A stretch of DNA of 8,010 bases from positions 1 through 8,010 of the forward strand of contig JALUYN010000575.1 of NCBI GenBank assembly GCA_027012915.1. The letters run 5' to 3'. Under the pieces are notes generated by a model. It had not been told where the DNA came from, did no database searches, and saw only the letters and a program-made list of their open reading frames with translations. This DNA comes from Cellvibrionaceae bacterium. GTDB lineage: Bacteria; Pseudomonadota; Gammaproteobacteria; Pseudomonadales; Cellvibrionaceae. Below are positions 4,910 to 8,010 of the stretch, piece after piece. Within the stretch, counting starts at the first letter, position 1; the number at the start of each line of letters is the position of its first letter. Position numbers and translations under genes: made by a program.

Positions 4910-6835
4910 ATGTCCCAACCCGATTCGGAAGCCAACTCCAGCTTGGAGTCCAGTACCGAGAATTCAGCCGAAAGCAAACCCTCCCCCAAAAGCCTGTCAG
5001 TACTGTTTCAGCTGTGGCAGTTTATGAAGCCCTACAAGGGTACTCTGATCGCTGCGGCTGTCGCCCTGATTCTGACTGCCGGCATTACGCTCTCCATTGG
5101 TCAGGGCGTTCGAGTGTTGATTGACGACGGTTTCGTCGCTGAGTCACCGGAGGCACTGACCCAGGCTGTCTTGATTGTCATAGGCCTGTCGTTCCTGATG
5201 GCAATTGGCACCTACGTGCGCTTTTATCTGGTGTCCTGGCTTGGAGAAAGAGTCACTGCCGATCTCCGCTCAGCGGTGTTTGAACACATCGTCACCCTGC
5301 ACCCCAGCTACTTTGAAACCAACCGCAGCGGCGAAATTATGTCGCGCCTGACTACCGACACAACGCTGCTGCAGAACATCATTGGCTCGTCCTTCTCAAT
5401 GGCCTTGCGCAGCGCATTGACGTTTGTCGGCGCACTTATTTTGCTCATCGTAACCAACCTCAAGCTGAGTCTGATGGTGCTGATCGGCGTGCCGCTGGTG
5501 CTCTTGCCCATCGTGCTCTACGGCCGCCGCGTGCGCAAACTGTCCAAGGCCAGTCAGGACTCCATTGCCGATGTCGGCAGCTACGCTGGCGAGATTATCC
5601 AGAACATCAAGACCGTACAGAGCTACACCCAGGAAAAGCACGAAACCAAGGCCTTCAACAACGAGGTTGAAATTGCCTTTAAGGTAGCCAAGCGTCGAGT
5701 AAAACAGCGCGCCATGTTGATTGCCACGGTAATCCTGCTGATCTTTACCGCCATTACCGGCCTCATTTGGGTGGGTGGTAACGATATGTTGGCCGGACGC
5801 ATGAGTGGCGGCGACCTGGCGGCATTCGTGTTTTATGCCGTGATGATGGCCGGTTCGGTGGCCACAATTTCAGAGGTCTATGGTGAACTGCAACGCGCTA
5901 CCGGCGCCACTGAGCGACTGATTGATCTGCTCAGTGTGGACTCGCTGATTCCTGTGGCACAGGGCGCCTCATACGACAGTGGCAACGAGGCCCAGCAAGC
6001 GCTGCTCAACTTTGATGACCTCAGTTTTGCCTACCCCTCGCGCCCTGAAATTCAGGCACTGGACCATCTCAACCTCAAGGTAAAAGCGGGGCAGAGCCTG
6101 GCACTGGTCGGCCCCAGCGGCGCAGGGAAATCCACCGTTTTTGAACTGCTGCAGCGCTTCTACGACCCCGATACCGGAAGCATCACTCTGGGCGGTACGG
6201 ACATTCGCGAACTGAATACTCGCTCACTGCGCGAGCAGCTGGCGGTAGTACCCCAACAACCAGCACTGTTTACCGCCGATGTCTGGTACAACATTCGCTA
6301 CGGCAAACCAGACGCCAGCGATGAAGAAGTCATCGCTGCCGCGAAAGCGGCCCATGCCCACGACTTTATTGTGAAGCTGCCGGAGGGCTACAACAGCCAT
6401 CTGGGCGAGCAGGGCACGCGCCTTTCCGGTGGCCAGAAGCAGCGACTGGCGATTGCCCGTGCCATCCTCAAAGACCCCAAGATCCTGCTGCTGGATGAAG
6501 CCACCAGTGCGCTGGACGCCGAAAGCGAATACCACGTGCAACAGGCTCTGGATGCCCTGATGCAGAATCGCACCACGCTTATTATTGCGCATCGGCTCGC
6601 CACCATTCTGCACGCCGATAATATCGCCGTTATGGAGCAGGGACGTCTGGTCGCCCAGGGTACTCATACGCAGCTGCTGGACAGCTCACCGCTCTACCGT
6701 CGACTGGCCGATCTTCAGTTTCAAGAAGCAGGGCGGGAGCGGGACAATAGCACCAGCAACGCACCGCCCAAGGCAACTGGAGACGCCTTGGCCAGCTCCG
6801 AACACTCTCTTATGGAGGATGTAAGACCCGTATGA
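4910..6835 (+). CDS. ABCB/MsbA-type half-size ABC exporter (fused membrane and ATPase domains)
   Basis: 641-aa inner-membrane exporter that works as a homodimer and uses ATP to move a lipid, drug or other small molecule outward. Layout: a Ser/Glu-rich hydrophilic N-tail (1-28), six membrane helices up to about residue 310, an ATPase domain, and a hydrophilic tail of about 40 residues. ATPase motifs are complete: Walker A GPSGAGKS (401-408), Q-loop PQQPALF (Q449/Q450), signature LSGGQ (505-509), Walker B LLLDEA (D529, E530) and H-loop His561. The GQGVRVLIDDGF segment after the first helix resembles the MsbA-related exporter subgroup. The ATG at 4910 is preferred over an in-frame GTG at 4895; neither has a clear ribosome binding site. 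Upstream, TTGAAA (4851-4856) could be a -35, but its -10 is poor. The stop overlaps the comB start by ATGA. Transport class is firm; substrate is unknown. Confidence 0.94.
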   Translation: MSQPDSEANSSLESSTENSAESKPSPKSLSVLFQLWQFMKPYKGTLIAAAVALILTAGITLSIGQGVRVLIDDGFVAESPEALTQAVLIVIGLSFLMAIGTYVRFYLVSWLGERVTADLRSAVFEHIVTLHPSYFETNRSGEIMSRLTTDTTLLQNIIGSSFSMALRSALTFVGALILLIVTNLKLSLMVLIGVPLVLLPIVLYGRRVRKLSKASQDSIADVGSYAGEIIQNIKTVQSYTQEKHETKAFNNEVEIAFKVAKRRVKQRAMLIATVILLIFTAITGLIWVGGNDMLAGRMSGGDLAAFVFYAVMMAGSVATISEVYGELQRATGATERLIDLLSVDSLIPVAQGASYDSGNEAQQALLNFDDLSFAYPSRPEIQALDHLNLKVKAGQSLALVGPSGAGKSTVFELLQRFYDPDTGSITLGGTDIRELNTRSLREQLAVVPQQPALFTADVWYNIRYGKPDASDEEVIAAAKAAHAHDFIVKLPEGYNSHLGEQGTRLSGGQKQRLAIARAILKDPKILLLDEATSALDAESEYHVQQALDALMQNRTTLIIAHRLATILHADNIAVMEQGRLVAQGTHTQLLDSSPLYRRLADLQFQEAGRERDNSTSNAPPKATGDALASSEHSLMEDVRPV

Positions 6836-7536
6836 AAATTACCAAACTGGATTTTGTCGAAGGTGCTAAAGCTGCCCGCGGCATCGCTGTGATCATCGAT
6901 GTATTTCGAGCCTTTACCACCGCCTGTTACGCCTTTGAAGGCGGCGCGAAAAAAATAATTCCCGCCGGGTCTGCAGACTCGGCATTGTCCTACCAGCCTG
7001 ACAACCACGATGTATTACGCGTGGGTGAGCGCCACGGCCAGAAGCTTCCTGGTTTCGATTTTGGCAATTCACCCACCGAAATTCTCAAGGGCGATGTGCA
7101 CGGCAAAACCATAGTGCAAACCACACACTCTGGCACTCAGGGCATGGTCAATGCCGATGGTGCAGATATGATTCTCACCGGCGCTCTGGTCAACGCCAGA
7201 GCCACCGCCAACTATATTCTCGAACAACGCCCCACCGAGGTGAGTTTGGTGCGCATGGGCTGGACCGCCAACACTCGCACCGGAGAGGACGATATCTGTG
7301 CGGAGTATCTGGAAGCCTTGCTAACAGGCCAGCCTTTCGACACCGAAAACCTGCGCGATACGCTCTACAGCGACCCCTGCGCTGATCGCTTCAAAGACCC
7401 GGAACAACCCTGGAGCCCCATGGAAGATTTCGAGCTGTGCTGCCAACCCGACCAGTTTAATTTTGCCTTGCGATTGAATCGCGATGTAAAATTCCCCTAC
7501 CTGCAGCAGGTTAAATCTAGTCCCATTCAATCATAG
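6832..7536 (+). CDS. comB: ComB-family 2-phosphosulfolactate phosphatase
   Basis: 234 aa, normal length for ComB, the Mg-dependent enzyme that converts 2-phosphosulfolactate to sulfolactate in the coenzyme M pathway of methanogens. Bacterial members are common, but their substrates are mostly untested. Motifs in order: IDVFRAFTT (22-30), GGAKKIIPAG (37-46), GERHGQKLPGFDFGNSP (65-81), GKTIVQTTHSGTQGM (91-105), TGALVNARATANYI, then an acidic EDDICAEYLEALL. The NGT of many relatives is SGT here (100-102). The ATG at 6832 overlaps the exporter stop; GGAGG (6814-6818) lies 13 nt upstream, far for a ribosome binding site, so coupling probably contributes. yjdM follows after 12 nt. No coenzyme M genes (comA, comC, comDE) are in the window, so the product may be sulfolactate for another use, or the enzyme may dephosphorylate something else. 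Confidence 0.88.
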   Translation: MKITKLDFVEGAKAARGIAVIIDVFRAFTTACYAFEGGAKKIIPAGSADSALSYQPDNHDVLRVGERHGQKLPGFDFGNSPTEILKGDVHGKTIVQTTHSGTQGMVNADGADMILTGALVNARATANYILEQRPTEVSLVRMGWTANTRTGEDDICAEYLEALLTGQPFDTENLRDTLYSDPCADRFKDPEQPWSPMEDFELCCQPDQFNFALRLNRDVKFPYLQQVKSSPIQS

Positions 7537-7548
7537 AAGTAATACACC

Positions 7549-7887
7549 ATGTCTCTCCCCCCTTGCCCAAAATGCAACTCCGAATACGTCTACCAGGATC
7601 AGGTGCTGCTGATCTGTCCGGAATGCGGATACGAATGGAATCCGTCAGAGGCCGCTGGCGATGAAGACGTATTTACCGTCAAAGACGCCAACGGCACATT
7701 GCTTGAAGCCGGTGACAAAATCACCCTGGCAAAAGACCTGAAAGTAAAAGGCAGCTCCCAGGTACTCAAAATTGGCACCAAAGGTTTAATTCGCCGCATC
7801 GTCGAAGGCAAGGATCACGAGCTGGATTGCAAGCTGGCCGGTGCTGGCGAAATGATGGTTACAGCCAAGTTCGTGAAGAAATCCTAG
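7549..7887 (+). CDS. yjdM: YjdM (PhnA) zinc-ribbon protein
   Basis: 112 aa, nearly the length of E. coli YjdM (formerly PhnA) and closely similar along its whole length, including the opening [13 protein letters not shown] and the KDLKVKGSS and CKLAGAGEM segments. The N-terminal zinc ribbon has two CPxC knuckles (C6/C9 and C23/C26); the rest is the PhnA C-terminal beta domain. A cytoplasmic protein whose function is not established: the old phosphonate-utilisation name comes from linkage to phn genes in E. coli, and it is not phosphonoacetate hydrolase. It starts 12 nt after comB with only a weak GAAG as ribosome binding site, so it is probably the last gene of the exporter-comB transcript. 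Its TAG stop abuts the structured repeat that fills the rest of the window, and the C-terminal FVKKS ends as in relatives, so it is not truncated. Confidence 0.95.
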   Translation: MSLPPCPKCNSEYVYQDQVLLICPECGYEWNPSEAAGDEDVFTVKDANGTLLEAGDKITLAKDLKVKGSSQVLKIGTKGLIRRIVEGKDHELDCKLAGAGEMMVTAKFVKKS

Positions 7888-8010
7888 GGCCTGTTAACAC
7901 TAATTCTGATGCTTCTGTTGCGTCTCAAATCGCGCCAATCTAGGCGCGAGAAGCGAGTTTAGTGGTTCTAAATGAGCGACGAGCAACAACGAGTGGCGCG
8001 ATTTGAGGCG
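7888..8010. repeat. Structured non-coding repeat, possibly a truncated MITE-like element
   Basis: No ORF is supported here. The arms CGTCTCAAATCGCGCCA (7921-7937) and TGGCGCGATTTGAGGCG (7994-8010) are complementary at 16 of 17 positions, with a T-G wobble at the other. The right arm ends exactly at the window edge, so pairing may continue outside; if so, 7888-7920, beginning GGGCCTGTTAACAC, would be the outer terminal repeat. Inside the arms is a small hairpin, TTTAG-TGGTT-CTAAA (7958-7972). The size, symmetry and position right after a stop codon resemble miniature inverted-repeat or REP-type elements. No transposase is visible, and copy number cannot be judged from one window. Confidence 0.6.
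7930..7949 (+). terminator. GC-rich hairpin after yjdM
   Basis: TCGCGCC (7930-7936) and GGCGCGA (7943-7949) form a 7-bp stem with the 6-nt loop AATCTA. It competes with the long stem, since 7930-7936 is also part of the left long arm. It could stop or stabilise the operon's 3' end, but no T-tract follows (GAAGCGAGTTT), so intrinsic termination is doubtful. Confidence 0.3.

Noticed and set aside
6224..6667. 147-codon minus-strand ORF inside the ABC exporter gene
   Set aside because: It lies opposite the conserved ATPase motifs, and its protein shows no recognisable domain; it is explained by the codon bias of the sense gene.
7549..7887. Phosphonate degradation (phosphonoacetate hydrolase) role for the PhnA-named family
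   Set aside because: The protein is the zinc-ribbon YjdM type; the enzyme called PhnA is unrelated, and no phn genes are present in the window.

Overview
The window looks like chromosome from a gammaproteobacterium, probably marine or environmental. The basis is gene content: a Bcr/CflA-type drug exporter, a ChaN-family haem-uptake lipoprotein behind a near-consensus Fur box, a YjdM (PhnA) zinc-ribbon protein, and moderate G+C with ordinary coding usage. Genes are dense, mostly separated by short gaps or small overlaps. There is no tRNA, rRNA, CRISPR array, integrase or transposase. The genus cannot be fixed from the sequence alone.

Left block (1-1818, + strand): the 3' part of an SGNH/GDSL hydrolase overlaps, by an ATGA stop/start, a Bcr/CflA-family MFS exporter. 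The exporter's 3' end overlaps tail-to-tail, by 15 nt, a minus-strand PAPS-reductase-family gene that ends in the catalytic ECGLH motif.

Middle block (1804-4356): the PAPS-reductase-like gene is preceded by a small unrecognised ORF of about 57-60 codons with a strong Shine-Dalgarno, and the two look like one minus-strand transcript. Divergent from them is a ChaN-family lipoprotein gene. The gap between holds a 17-bp perfect palindrome that matches 16 of 19 positions of the Fur consensus, and a second 12-bp perfect palindrome. Convergent with the lipoprotein gene is a hemerythrin-domain gene. An iron theme (Fur, haem-binding lipoprotein, non-haem di-iron protein) thus sits beside a sulfur-assimilation-like enzyme.

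Right block (4500-7887, + strand): a 97-aa unrecognised protein with no visible ribosome binding site is followed by a likely operon. It holds an MsbA/ABCB-type half-size ABC exporter, a ComB (2-phosphosulfolactate phosphatase) homologue overlapping it by ATGA, and, 12 nt on, yjdM. Pairing an exporter with ComB suggests sulfonate or other small-molecule export, but this is inference. The last 123 bases after yjdM are non-coding and strongly self-complementary: 17-nt inverted arms, two inner hairpins, and right arm ending exactly at the window edge. This looks like part of a dispersed MITE-like repeat.

No wholly new system is evident. The best leads are the Fur-box divergent unit with its small ORF, the exporter-ComB coupling, and the terminal structured repeat.
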